Shown: positions 17,842 through 25,913 of the stretch, one piece after another
How the letters are laid out: every line of letters starts with the position of its first letter
How positions within the stretch are numbered: the first letter of the stretch is position 1
NCBI RefSeq assembly: GCF_001636315.1
Contig: NZ_KV440949.1
Location: forward strand, 1,018,203-1,082,202
Origin: Neobacillus mesonae
Lineage (GTDB): Bacteria; Bacillota; Bacilli; Bacillales; Cytobacillaceae
DNA length: 64,000 nt
Reading direction: 5' to 3'
Notes under the pieces: model-generated
Seen by the model: only the letters and a program-made list of their open reading frames with translations
Told to the model about the DNA's origin: nothing
The model's database searches: none
Translations under genes and position numbers: made by a program

Positions 17842-18294
17842 GTGAAAGAAAGCACAGCTGCAAATCAAATAATAAATTCCGTTGAGCCACGGTCCATTTC
17901 CATCTTTGGTTATGAATTAATTCGGGAAACTCTTTTACCTGAAATTTTAGGTAAAGACACCCCTGAGATCTTATATTGGGCAGGAAAGCTTCTAGCCCGC
18001 AAATATCCTATAGATGATTACGATCAACTAGTTGAATTTTTCGAACAAGCCTCGTGGGGCCAGCTTGAACTCAAAAACGAATCGAAAAACGAGATGGAAT
18101 TCGAACTAATCAGTCCGCTCATTGTGTCACGTATCAAAACCAAAGCAGAGCAATTCTTCCAGCTCGAAGCAGGCTTCCTTGCCCAGCAAATAGAACAGCA
18201 AAAACAAGTCATCACCGAAACCTTTGAACACCCAAACAAAAAATCCAACAAAGTCCGCTTCACCGTCAAATGGGACCAGCGAGACGCACTATAG
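17842..18294 (+). CDS. yslB: DUF2507 protein YslB
   Basis: A 150-residue soluble protein of the DUF2507 (V4R/bile-acid-hydrolase-related fold) family. The pattern SIFGYELIRETLLPEILG then ILYWAGKLLARKYP is typical. Starts at GTG with AGGGG upstream. It is one of few plus-strand genes here and lies between sdhC and lysC, as in B. subtilis. Function is not established. Its TAG stop at 18292-18294 directly abuts the second 45-bp palindrome, and the last ~35 codons are unusually rich in A/C-ending triplets. The protein ends NKVRFTVKWDQRDAL. Confidence 0.88.
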   Translation: MKESTAANQIINSVEPRSISIFGYELIRETLLPEILGKDTPEILYWAGKLLARKYPIDDYDQLVEFFEQASWGQLELKNESKNEMEFELISPLIVSRIKTKAEQFFQLEAGFLAQQIEQQKQVITETFEHPNKKSNKVRFTVKWDQRDAL

Positions 18295-18339
18295 CGGTGT
18301 CAGGCACCATGTGAAAAATTCACATGGTGCCTGACACCG
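18295..18339. repeat. 45-bp palindrome, GGTGTCAGGCACC family, copy 2
   Basis: Arms of 21 bp (18295-18315 and 18319-18339) are perfect inverted repeats around AAA. The element sits between the convergent stops of yslB and lysC, nine bases from the latter. A bidirectional terminator role is possible, though there is only a short T-run (GTTTCCC) on the plus side. Confidence 0.95.
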
Positions 18340-18348
18340 TTTCCCATT

Positions 18349-19563
18349 TTATTTCCCAAGTTCAAATGCTTCGTGGAGAACTTCTACTGCTTTGTGCATG
18401 TGTTTTTCTTCGATTACGGCGGATACTTTGATTTCTGATGTGCTGACCATTTTGATGGCGATGTTGTTGGCGGCCAGGACTTCAAACATTTGGGCTGCTA
18501 CGCCTGGATTTGAGATCATGCCTGAACCGACGATGGATACTTTGGCTAGTTTATTTTCCGCGTCAAGCTGTTCATAGCTTAATTCCGATTTGTTGTCTTC
18601 TAATACATTTAATGTTTCAAGCCAGTCCTTAGTATGAATGGAGAATGACAGGTTGGATGCTCCTGTTTCAGTTGTGCTTTGAATAATGATATCTACGTTG
18701 ATTTGATTGCTTGCTAAAGTGGTAAAAATCGTCGATAAGCTGGTTAAAGAATTGCTAAGCCCCAGGACCGTTACCCGTGTAATTTCATCTTCGAATGCAA
18801 CGCCTCTTACTACTAAATTCTGTTCCATTGTAGCTTCCCCCTCAATAATTGTTCCCTCTACTTTTTCCATGCTTGAACGGACCTCAAGGCGAACCTGATA
18901 ATTCTTAGCAAATTCGACTGCTCTTGGATGAAGTACTCCTGCGCCTAGATTAGCGAGCTCCAGCATTTCATCATAAGAAATTGATAATAATTTCCGGGCA
19001 CTTGGAATATATCTTGGGTCAGTGGTAAAAACCCCGGTAACATCTGTATAAATATCGCACTTATCAGCATTTAATGCTGCCGCTAGCGCTACGGCCGTTG
19101 TATCGGATCCGCCGCGTCCGAGGGTCGTAATGTTACCTGACTCCGTGATCCCCTGGAACCCCGCGACAATGACAACCTTTCCTTGATTAAGCTCTCCCTC
19201 AATTGCCTCAGTGTTGATTTTGGTAATCCGGGCATTTCCGTGAACCGGCTCGGTTACAATTCCTGCCTGCCAGCCTGTATAGGAAACAGCCTCAAGTCCC
19301 TTTTCCTTTAACGCCATGGCTAATAAGGAAATGGTCACCTGTTCACCGGTTGCAAGCAGCATATCCATTTCCCGCTTGCTTGGCTGCCCTGAAATTTCCT
19401 TCGCCATATTAACAAGCTGATCTGTTGTTTTTCCCATCGCGGAAACAACCACCACAACTTGATTTCCTCTATCAGTTTCTTCTTTTACACATCCTGCCAC
19501 ATTTAAAATTCGTTCAACATTCCCAACGGAAGTGCCGCCAAATTTTTGGACAATTAATCCCAT
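18349..19563 (-). CDS. lysC: Lysine-sensitive aspartokinase (aspartokinase II type)
   Basis: Phosphorylates L-aspartate, the first step to lysine, threonine, methionine and diaminopimelate. 404 residues: kinase domain with VQKFGGTSVG at the N-terminus and GRGGSDTTAVALAAAL in the middle, then two ACT domains (about 265-400) for feedback control. The MEQNLVVRGVAF segment matches the internal start used for the separate beta subunit in B. subtilis LysC, so two products may be made from this gene. It is controlled by the lysine riboswitch at 19605-19853 and a promoter at 19892-19920. Confidence 0.96.
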   Translation of the reverse strand: MGLIVQKFGGTSVGNVERILNVAGCVKEETDRGNQVVVVVSAMGKTTDQLVNMAKEISGQPSKREMDMLLATGEQVTISLLAMALKEKGLEAVSYTGWQAGIVTEPVHGNARITKINTEAIEGELNQGKVVIVAGFQGITESGNITTLGRGGSDTTAVALAAALNADKCDIYTDVTGVFTTDPRYIPSARKLLSISYDEMLELANLGAGVLHPRAVEFAKNYQVRLEVRSSMEKVEGTIIEGEATMEQNLVVRGVAFEDEITRVTVLGLSNSLTSLSTIFTTLASNQINVDIIIQSTTETGASNLSFSIHTKDWLETLNVLEDNKSELSYEQLDAENKLAKVSIVGSGMISNPGVAAQMFEVLAANNIAIKMVSTSEIKVSAVIEEKHMHKAVEVLHEAFELGK

Positions 19564-19604
19564 CTCTTCCCCTACTTTCAGTTAATGATGTTGAACTATC
19601 TTTA

Positions 19605-19853
19605 CAATAAAAAAAGCAATGAGAGAATATCCCATTGCTTTGATTGACACCAAGAAAAAAGTTCTTGTGCAGACAATGAAAGATAGCTCTCCAAGACAAT
19701 TCGTCTTGACAATCCTGTATTTATTCAACACAGGACCAGCAAAGAAAGCAATGAGTCTTTCCCCGCTTCGGCGAACATACCCTTTCAAGGTTCTTCATCG
19801 AAGCCCATCCTTCTCCGAACCTTTACTATTGAAGCTCGCACCTCTACCTTCAC
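19605..19853 (-). promoter_or_regulatory. Lysine riboswitch (L box) with terminator, upstream of lysC
   Basis: On the minus strand the leader shows conserved L-box blocks: GTAGAGGTGCGA, AGTAA, GGAGAAGGATGG, GAAAGGG, CGCCGAAGCG and TTGGAGAGCTATC. P1 pairs AAGGTAG with CTATCTT (aptamer about 19676-19853). It is followed by the hairpin AAAGCAATG...CATTGCTTT (19613-19641) and a T-run, a classic intrinsic terminator. High lysine should favour termination before lysC. Very similar in layout to the B. subtilis lysC leader. Confidence 0.95.
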
Positions 19854-19891
19854 TTTAGCGTATAAAAGTGATAGTAAATTAAATTTTCCTA

Positions 19892-19920
19892 ATTATAGCA
19901 TAGCCCAAACTATCTGACAA
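19892..19920 (-). promoter_or_regulatory. SigmaA-type promoter of the lysC riboswitch transcript
   Basis: TTGTCA and TATAAT on the minus strand with 17-bp spacing, directly after the uvrC stop codon and about 40 bp before the aptamer. Confidence 0.8.
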
Positions 19921-21696
19921 TCACTCTGACTGTAATTTTTTCACCAATTCCACGGCAACATTTTCTGGCAGTCCAATCGCTGTAAACTTATCTAAGCCCG
20001 CATCCTTCATTTTCTTCACAGAACCAAAATGCTTAAGCAATAATTTTTTCCGCTTCTCACCGATACCGGGAATATCATCCAATAAGGATTGGAAAGCAGT
20101 TTTCCCACGTGTTTGCCGGTGAAACGTAATGGCAAAACGGTGGACCTCATCCTGAATTCTCTGTAATAAATAAAATTCCTGGCTGTTTCTTGGCAGCGGG
20201 ACAATTTCTAAAGGATTTCCATACAAAAGCTGTGAAGTCCTGTGCTTCTCATCCTTTACCAGCCCTGCTAATGGAATATCCAAGCCAAGTTCATTTTCTA
20301 ATATATCCCTGACTGCTTCCACATGCCCTTTTCCGCCATCAATGATAATTAAATCGGGCAGCGGAAGATTTTCCTTCAGCACCCGGGAATACCGTCTGCG
20401 CGTAACTTCCCTCATTGATTCATAATCATCGGGTCCCTTGACGGATTTAATTTTGTACTTCCTATATTCGCGTTTATTTGCTTTACCATCAATAAACACT
20501 ACCATGGCCGATACCGGATCTGTTCCTTGGATATTTGAATTATCGAATGACTCAATCCGATGCGGTGTGTAAATGCCGAGAAGTTCTCCCAGATTTTCCA
20601 CCGCCTTAATCGTCCGTTCCTCATCTTTTTCGATCAGCGAGAATTTTTCATTCAGGGCAATTTTTGCATTCTTAATCGCCATCTTCACTAGCTCTTTTTT
20701 CTGCCCTCGCTGCGGCTGCAGCACCTTCACTTCCAGGAGCTGTTCTGCCATGTGCAAGTCCACATCATCTTGGATGAGAATTTCTTTTGGCTTAAAGTGA
20801 TTCGGCTGCTGGTAAAATTGACCGAGGAACGTTAATATTTCTTCTTCCGGTTCATTATAGATTGGGAACATCGAGACATCACGCTCAATCATTTTCCCCT
20901 GCCGGACAAAAAAGACTTGAACACACATCCAGCCTTTATCAACCGCATAGCCAAAGACATCACGGTCGGTAAAATCAGTCATCGTAATTTTTTGTTTCTC
21001 CATAATCGTTTCAATATGGATAATTTTATCGCGATATTCCTTTGCCCGTTCAAAGTCCAAGTCCTCAGCGGCAGCCGTCATTTTTTCGGTCAGTTCTTTT
21101 TTAATCTCCTTATACCCGCCATTTAAGAAACGGGTAATTTCATCCGTCATTTGTTTGTACTGGTCTTCGCTTACCTCATTTACACATGGTGCCAGGCACT
21201 GACCCAAATGATAATACAAACAGATCCGGTCAGGCAGGGTTGCACATTTTCGTAGCGGATAGATCCGGTCTAAGAGCTTTTTCGTCTCATTTGCTGCACC
21301 GACATTTGGGTATGGTCCAAAATATTTGCCTTTATCCTTTTTTACTTTTCTTGTGATAATCAGCTTAGGATGTCTTTCCGCGGTCAGCTTGATAAACGGA
21401 TAGGTTTTATCATCCTTCAGCATGACATTATATTTTGGATCGTATTTTTTGATTAAATTAAGCTCAAGCAGCAATGCTTCAATATTTGAAGAGGTTACAA
21501 TATATTCGAAGTCTTCAATCTCCTGTACCAGCCGTAACGTTTTTCCATCATGCGACCCGGTAAAGTAAGAACGAACACGGTTCTTTAACACCTTTGCTTT
21601 ACCGACATAAATGATTGTCCCCTGACGGTCTTTCATTAGGTAGCAGCCAGGCTGATCAGGCAGCAGCGTTAATTTTTGTTTAATGGTTTCATTCAT
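19921..21696 (-). CDS. uvrC: Excinuclease ABC subunit C
   Basis: Makes the dual incisions in nucleotide excision repair together with UvrAB. The start was set at ATG 21694-21696 (GGGGAGG upstream), giving 591 residues; the frame open to 21798 adds a non-conserved leader. Domains: GIY-YIG nuclease (GCYLMKD...IIYVGKAK, residues about 17-35), the Cys-rich region ([13 protein letters not shown]), a UVR UvrB-binding motif ([13 protein letters not shown]), RNase H-like nuclease with DGGKGH, and a C-terminal helix-hairpin-helix ([18 protein letters not shown]). The next gene upstream is trxA, as in B. subtilis. Confidence 0.97.
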   Translation of the reverse strand: MNETIKQKLTLLPDQPGCYLMKDRQGTIIYVGKAKVLKNRVRSYFTGSHDGKTLRLVQEIEDFEYIVTSSNIEALLLELNLIKKYDPKYNVMLKDDKTYPFIKLTAERHPKLIITRKVKKDKGKYFGPYPNVGAANETKKLLDRIYPLRKCATLPDRICLYYHLGQCLAPCVNEVSEDQYKQMTDEITRFLNGGYKEIKKELTEKMTAAAEDLDFERAKEYRDKIIHIETIMEKQKITMTDFTDRDVFGYAVDKGWMCVQVFFVRQGKMIERDVSMFPIYNEPEEEILTFLGQFYQQPNHFKPKEILIQDDVDLHMAEQLLEVKVLQPQRGQKKELVKMAIKNAKIALNEKFSLIEKDEERTIKAVENLGELLGIYTPHRIESFDNSNIQGTDPVSAMVVFIDGKANKREYRKYKIKSVKGPDDYESMREVTRRRYSRVLKENLPLPDLIIIDGGKGHVEAVRDILENELGLDIPLAGLVKDEKHRTSQLLYGNPLEIVPLPRNSQEFYLLQRIQDEVHRFAITFHRQTRGKTAFQSLLDDIPGIGEKRKKLLLKHFGSVKKMKDAGLDKFTAIGLPENVAVELVKKLQSE

Positions 21697-21782
21697 CGGG
21701 CCACTCCTCCCCGTCGGTCTCTTTTCTATCAATATTAAAACAAACCTTCCATAAATGAAAGCAGGTTTCCCTTGGAAAAAGT

Positions 21783-21819
21783 AAAAAACCTTTACCAAAT
21801 TGTTTCCGGTAAAGGTTTT
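21783..21819 (-). terminator. Intrinsic terminator after trxA
   Basis: AAAACCTTTACC (21785-21796) pairs with GGTAAAGGTTTT (21808-21819), followed by T residues on the minus strand. Confidence 0.85.
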
Positions 21820-21833
21820 ATGAAGTATTTGAA

Positions 21834-22148
21834 TTAGATGTGCTTTTCTAATACGCTAGCTAATGCTTCTTTTGGCTGGAAGCCGACAACTTTGTCAACC
21901 ACTTCACCGTTCTTGAACACCATAAGTGTTGGGATGCTCATAACACCAAAGTTAGAAGCAGTTTGTGGATTATCATCCACATCAAGCTTAGCAATCTTTA
22001 CTTTATCGCCCATTTCAGCATCAAGTTCTTCTAATACTGGAGCAATCATTTTACAAGGTCCGCACCATGGTGCCCAGAAGTCTACAAGCACTAGGCCAGA
22101 GCCTGTTTCAGCGGTAAAATTTTGATCTGTTACATGAGAAATTGCCAT
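21834..22148 (-). CDS. trxA: Thioredoxin
   Basis: A 104-residue cytoplasmic disulfide reductant with the active site WCGPCK (Cys29, Cys32), the cis-Pro in SIPTLMVF, and the conserved FWAPW. It supplies electrons to ribonucleotide reductase and oxidised proteins. Monocistronic: it has a terminator behind it and a 274-bp gap in front. In that gap only a weak TATACT (near 22195) and the etfA terminator were recognised. Confidence 0.97.
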   Translation of the reverse strand: MAISHVTDQNFTAETGSGLVLVDFWAPWCGPCKMIAPVLEELDAEMGDKVKIAKLDVDDNPQTASNFGVMSIPTLMVFKNGEVVDKVVGFQPKEALASVLEKHI

Positions 22149-22385
22149 TATTCAGTAACCTCCTAAATATTTCTTCAAATACTACCGAAAGTATAACATC
22201 GTTTGGAAAATCACGCTAATAATATGTCTTAAAGGAAAAAGGGAGGAGCGTCGCAATAGTTATTCAACTTATCATTTCTATTGAAAAATTCCAACATTGC
22301 TTCAGATAAATTTGAGTAGTTTAGCTCTGCTCACACCGCCTTTATGCTTCGTTTTTAAGCTACCCTGTTTACAAATTACTATACA

Positions 22386-22414
22386 AAAAGCGAGCGGCCT
22401 CTACACCACTCGCC
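22386..22414 (-). terminator. Intrinsic terminator after etfA
   Basis: GCGAGCGG (22390-22397) pairs with CCACTCGC (22406-22413) with one G-T pair, and is followed on the minus strand by TTTTTG. Ends the fad/etf transcript. Confidence 0.75.
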
Positions 22415-22422
22415 AATAACTA

Positions 22423-23400
22423 TTATTGATGTACTTTCAGCTTTTTAAACTCTTCCGTTAACATCGGAACAACTTCAAATAGGTCACCAACGATACCGTA
22501 GTCAGCCACTTTGAAGATGTTTGCCTCCGGATCTTTGTTGATTGCCACAATTACTTTGGAGTTAGACATACCAGCAAGGTGCTGAATGGCACCAGAAATA
22601 CCACAAGCAATATAAAGGTCTGGTGTAACAACCTTTCCGGTTTGACCAATTTGTAATGAGTAGTCACAATATTCAGCGTCACATGCCCCGCGAGACGCAC
22701 CAACTGCGCCGCCCAATATATCTGCTAATTCCTTTAACGGTTTGAAGCCATCTTCACTTTTCACACCACGTCCACCGGAAACGACTACTTTTGCTTCACT
22801 TAAGTCTACACCTTCCGTTGCTTTTCTTACTACTTCTTTGATAATAGCGCGAAGGTCCTTAATGTCAACAGAAAGGGAAGTTATTTCACCGCTTCTTGCT
22901 TCATCTTTTTCCAATGGAGCAATATTGTTTGGACGAACCGTAGCAAAAATTAAACCATCCGTTACAATTTTCTTCTCAAACGCTTTTCCAGAGTAAATCG
23001 GTCTTGTAAAGACAATATTCCCGCCAGCAGCTTCTACAGCCGTTGCATCAGAAATAAGACCGGAAGACAGTTTCGCTGCGATCCTTGGTGAAATGTCTTT
23101 TCCAAGTGCAGTGTGGCCGAATACTAAGCCTTCTGGCTGTTCTTGTTCAATAACGGCAAGTATTGCCTGTGCGAATCCGTCTGAAGTATACTGCGCAAGC
23201 TTCGCATCTTCCACTACAACCACACGATCTGCACCGTATTTTACAAGTTCTGTGCCTAAAGCGCTTACAGCCTCACCAGCTAAAACCCCGACAACTTCTC
23301 CGCCCTCTGCAACAGTTTTCGCCGCAGCAATTGCTTCAAATGATACATTACGTAACGCGCCGTCACGCACTTCTCCTAAAACTAATACTTTTCTAGACAT
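22423..23400 (-). CDS. etfA: Electron transfer flavoprotein alpha subunit
   Basis: A 325-residue subunit that holds FAD and accepts electrons from acyl-CoA dehydrogenases. The C-terminal FAD domain shows VVSGGRGVKSEDGF, GAVGASRGACDA, QIGQTGKVVTPDLYIACGISGAIQH and AINKDPEANIFKVADYGIVGD. Last gene of the lcfA-fadR-fadB-etfB-etfA cluster, 43 bp after etfB, with AGGAGG before the ATG. Confidence 0.97.
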   Translation of the reverse strand: MSRKVLVLGEVRDGALRNVSFEAIAAAKTVAEGGEVVGVLAGEAVSALGTELVKYGADRVVVVEDAKLAQYTSDGFAQAILAVIEQEQPEGLVFGHTALGKDISPRIAAKLSSGLISDATAVEAAGGNIVFTRPIYSGKAFEKKIVTDGLIFATVRPNNIAPLEKDEARSGEITSLSVDIKDLRAIIKEVVRKATEGVDLSEAKVVVSGGRGVKSEDGFKPLKELADILGGAVGASRGACDAEYCDYSLQIGQTGKVVTPDLYIACGISGAIQHLAGMSNSKVIVAINKDPEANIFKVADYGIVGDLFEVVPMLTEEFKKLKVHQ

Positions 23401-23443
23401 TTGAGTTTACCTCCTAGTAACAAAAATTTATGAAAAAGAACGA

Positions 23444-24217
23444 TTAAATTACTTTTGCTTCAGTGTGAAGAAGATTGACAAGTTCTTTTACTTGATCTGC
23501 TAATTCGCCGGATAAAACCTTTCCTGCTTCCTTTTTAGGCGGCAAGTAAATTTCAATTGTTTTTGTCTTTGCTTCTACATCATCTTCATCAAGATCTAGA
23601 TCATCAAGCTCTAATTCTTCAAGCGGCTTTTTCTTCGCTTTCATAATTCCAGGCAGTGATGGATAACGAGGCTCATTTAAACCCTGCTGCGCCGTTACTA
23701 ATAGCGGCAGGCTTGTTTCGATAATTTCAGCATCCCCTTCAACATCACGGGTTACTGTTACTTTGCTGCCATCAATTTCAAGCTTTGTAATAGTGGTTAC
23801 ATAAGGAATGTTAAGAAGTTCAGCCACACGTGGACCAACTTGACCAGACCCGCCATCGATCGCTACGTTACCGCCTAAAATTAAATCAGCGTCTTGGTCC
23901 TTCAAGTATTCAGCAAGAATTATCGCCGTGGTAAACTGGTCGCCATTTTCAACATCGTCTTCTGTATTAATAAGGACTGCCTTATCAGCCCCCATGGCCA
24001 AAGCAGTACGTAATTGCTTTTCAGCTTCTTCATTACCGACAGAGATGACCGTTACTTCACCGCCATGGGCATCGCGTACTTGAATCGCTTCCTCAATAGC
24101 ATACTCGTCATAAGGATTGATGATGAACTCTGCGCCATCTTCGTTGATTTTCCCTCCGCTCAGGGCAATCTTCTCTTCAGTATCAAACGTTCTTTTCATT
24201 AACACGTAAATGTTCAT
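23444..24217 (-). CDS. etfB: Electron transfer flavoprotein beta subunit
   Basis: A 257-residue AMP-binding subunit that pairs with EtfA and passes beta-oxidation electrons toward the quinone pool. Features are LMKRTFDTEEKI at the N-terminus, NPYDEYAIEEA, GADKAVLI and the conserved recognition loop QQGLNEPRYPSLPGIMKAKKKP. AGGAGGG precedes the ATG. It is separated from fadB by a 104-bp AT-rich gap with no terminator. Confidence 0.97.
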   Translation of the reverse strand: MNIYVLMKRTFDTEEKIALSGGKINEDGAEFIINPYDEYAIEEAIQVRDAHGGEVTVISVGNEEAEKQLRTALAMGADKAVLINTEDDVENGDQFTTAIILAEYLKDQDADLILGGNVAIDGGSGQVGPRVAELLNIPYVTTITKLEIDGSKVTVTRDVEGDAEIIETSLPLLVTAQQGLNEPRYPSLPGIMKAKKKPLEELELDDLDLDEDDVEAKTKTIEIYLPPKKEAGKVLSGELADQVKELVNLLHTEAKVI

Positions 24218-24321
24218 GGTCTAGCTCCCTCCTATGAAATTCAAACATTTTTTCAGTTTGAAAGATTAAAAAAATTTAAGTTAAAAAAATATTAACCCTA
24301 AATCCAACTATACAGGTAAGT

Positions 24322-25095
24322 TTACTCACCTTTAAAATGCGGTTCTCTTTTTTCGATAAAGGCTTGGATACCCTCTTTTGCATCCTTCGAAACAAACACT
24401 TTGCCAAATAACTCGGCTTCCTTCTTCATTCCATCATAGAATTCTTCCGTTTTGGCATAGTTTAATAGTTTAATAACTGCACTAATGGAAACAGGGCTTT
24501 TATTAGCAATTTTTCCAGCCAGCTTATAAGCCTGTTCCAATACTTCCGCCTCAGGGTAGGCATGATTTGCCAAACCATATTGGACAGCCTCTTTACCGGT
24601 AATTGGCTCCGAAGTAAACATCATTTCTGCCGCCATCGCTGTACCGACATACTTTGGCAGACGCTGTGTGCCGGCAAAGCCCGGAATCAAGCCTAGCTGA
24701 AGCTCCGGCAGTCCGAGCTTCGCTGTTTCGCTTACCAGCCGGATATGACATGCCATCGCAAGCTCTAAGCCGCCGCCAAGTGCTGCCCCATGGATCGCCG
24801 CGATGATCGGCTTCGGAAATTTCTCCATGCGGTCAAATAAATCTTGTCCGAATTTGCCAAGATCAGAAAATCCTTGAGCGGAATCAATCGTAGTAAACTC
24901 CTTAATATCCGCACCGGCTGAGAAGAAGCGTCCCTCTCCATGGATCACGATGACTCCGATATCACGGTTTGGTTCAATTTCATCAAGCACCGCAGATAAT
25001 TCCCGCAGGAGGCCTGATGAAAGTGCATTAGCCGGAGGACGCTGAATCGTGATCGTGGCAATACTGTTTTCGCTGGTCCATTTTAAAAATTCCAT
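24322..25095 (-). CDS. fadB: Enoyl-CoA hydratase
   Basis: Crotonase-fold enzyme that hydrates trans-2-enoyl-CoA in beta-oxidation. The start was set at ATG 25093-25095 (MEFLKWTSEN) after GGGAGGGG, giving 257 residues; the frame open to 25152 overlaps fadR and lacks a signal. The oxyanion-hole motifs are FFSAGADIKEF and HGAALGGGLELAMACHIRL. The catalytic Glu region is ELQLGLIPGFAGTQRLPKYVG. Matches B. subtilis YsiB/FadB by order and sequence pattern. Confidence 0.94.
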   Translation of the reverse strand: MEFLKWTSENSIATITIQRPPANALSSGLLRELSAVLDEIEPNRDIGVIVIHGEGRFFSAGADIKEFTTIDSAQGFSDLGKFGQDLFDRMEKFPKPIIAAIHGAALGGGLELAMACHIRLVSETAKLGLPELQLGLIPGFAGTQRLPKYVGTAMAAEMMFTSEPITGKEAVQYGLANHAYPEAEVLEQAYKLAGKIANKSPVSISAVIKLLNYAKTEEFYDGMKKEAELFGKVFVSKDAKEGIQAFIEKREPHFKGE

Positions 25096-25132
25096 ACCAG
25101 AGAATCCCCTCCCATAAAATAAGGTTCTTGCT

Positions 25133-25717
25133 CTAGCGGCCTCCAAATCCATTAATAAGCAATTGGTGGACTGGGGATGCCAGGGCCTTTAAGTCATACT
25201 TCTCTTCATTCATCACCCATGATGTAACGGTTTCATCAATTGTACCGAATACCATTTGCCGGGCAAGACGAACATCTAGTGTGCTTGAAAACTCACCATT
25301 TTCCTTACCTTCAATTAGAATCTTATCAATCACCTTTAAGTAACCTTTAAGAACTTCATTAATTTTCAATCGCAATTCCTTATTTGACTGGCGTAATTCC
25401 AGCTGTGTTACGATTGCTAGATGATGATCTCGTGAAAGCAATTCAAAATGAGTTTCAACCATCATTAATAACTTCTCCGTTGCTGTCTGTTTTCCTGCTA
25501 TCAAATTATCTATTTCTTCAATGAAGCTTCCCATTTTTTCTTCAAAGAGCGAGATAAGGATATCTTCTTTGTTTTTAAAATAAAGATAAATCGTACCATC
25601 AGCTACTCCAGCCTGTTTAGCTATCTTTGAAACCTGTGCCTGATGATAGCCATTTTCCGCAATGGCAATGACAGCTGCGTCAATAATTTGCATGTATTTT
25701 GGTTTCGACTTCTTCAC
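25133..25717 (-). CDS. fadR: TetR-family fatty acid degradation repressor FadR
   Basis: Represses beta-oxidation genes; long-chain acyl-CoA releases it from DNA. The start was set at GTG 25715-25717, after GGGGGG, giving 194 residues, the same length as B. subtilis FadR (YsiA). The longer frame to 25786 encodes an implausible hydrophobic leader. The N-terminal HTH reads AENGYHQAQVSKIAKQAGVADGTIYLYFKNKEDIL. A near-consensus FadR operator lies 55 bp upstream, suggesting autoregulation. Confidence 0.95.
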   Translation of the reverse strand: MKKSKPKYMQIIDAAVIAIAENGYHQAQVSKIAKQAGVADGTIYLYFKNKEDILISLFEEKMGSFIEEIDNLIAGKQTATEKLLMMVETHFELLSRDHHLAIVTQLELRQSNKELRLKINEVLKGYLKVIDKILIEGKENGEFSSTLDVRLARQMVFGTIDETVTSWVMNEEKYDLKALASPVHQLLINGFGGR

Positions 25718-25764
25718 AATCTTTATCCCCCCTTTGAAGAAAAATATTATTATAATAAAAAAGT

Positions 25765-25796
25765 AAAAATATGAATGAATCATCATTCATATTTTT
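25765..25796. promoter_or_regulatory. FadR-type operator in a 32-bp palindrome
   Basis: TGAATGAATCATCATTCA (25772-25789) fits the published FadR box TGAATGAMTANTCATTCA except in the central four bases. It is the heart of a palindrome with 14-bp arms that ends in A and T runs, so it may also act as a weak terminator for lcfA. A TATAAT-like -10 (near 25748-25754, minus strand) would place the operator over the -35 region of a fadR promoter. Confidence 0.75.
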
Positions 25797-25913
25797 ATAA
25801 TAATTTTTATATGTATTTCTGTCAAGAAATACTGGGTAATTTTCTTTATAATATCTTTAAAATGACAGCGGGACAAGCCTTTCTTTCAAAAAAAAAAATT
25901 ATAACTCTTTTCG

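Noticed and set aside
21181..21215. A TGGTGCCAGGCACT sequence in uvrC similar to the dispersed palindrome core
   Set aside because: It encodes the conserved LGQCLAPC segment of UvrC and differs from the repeat core at several bases, so coding constraint explains it.
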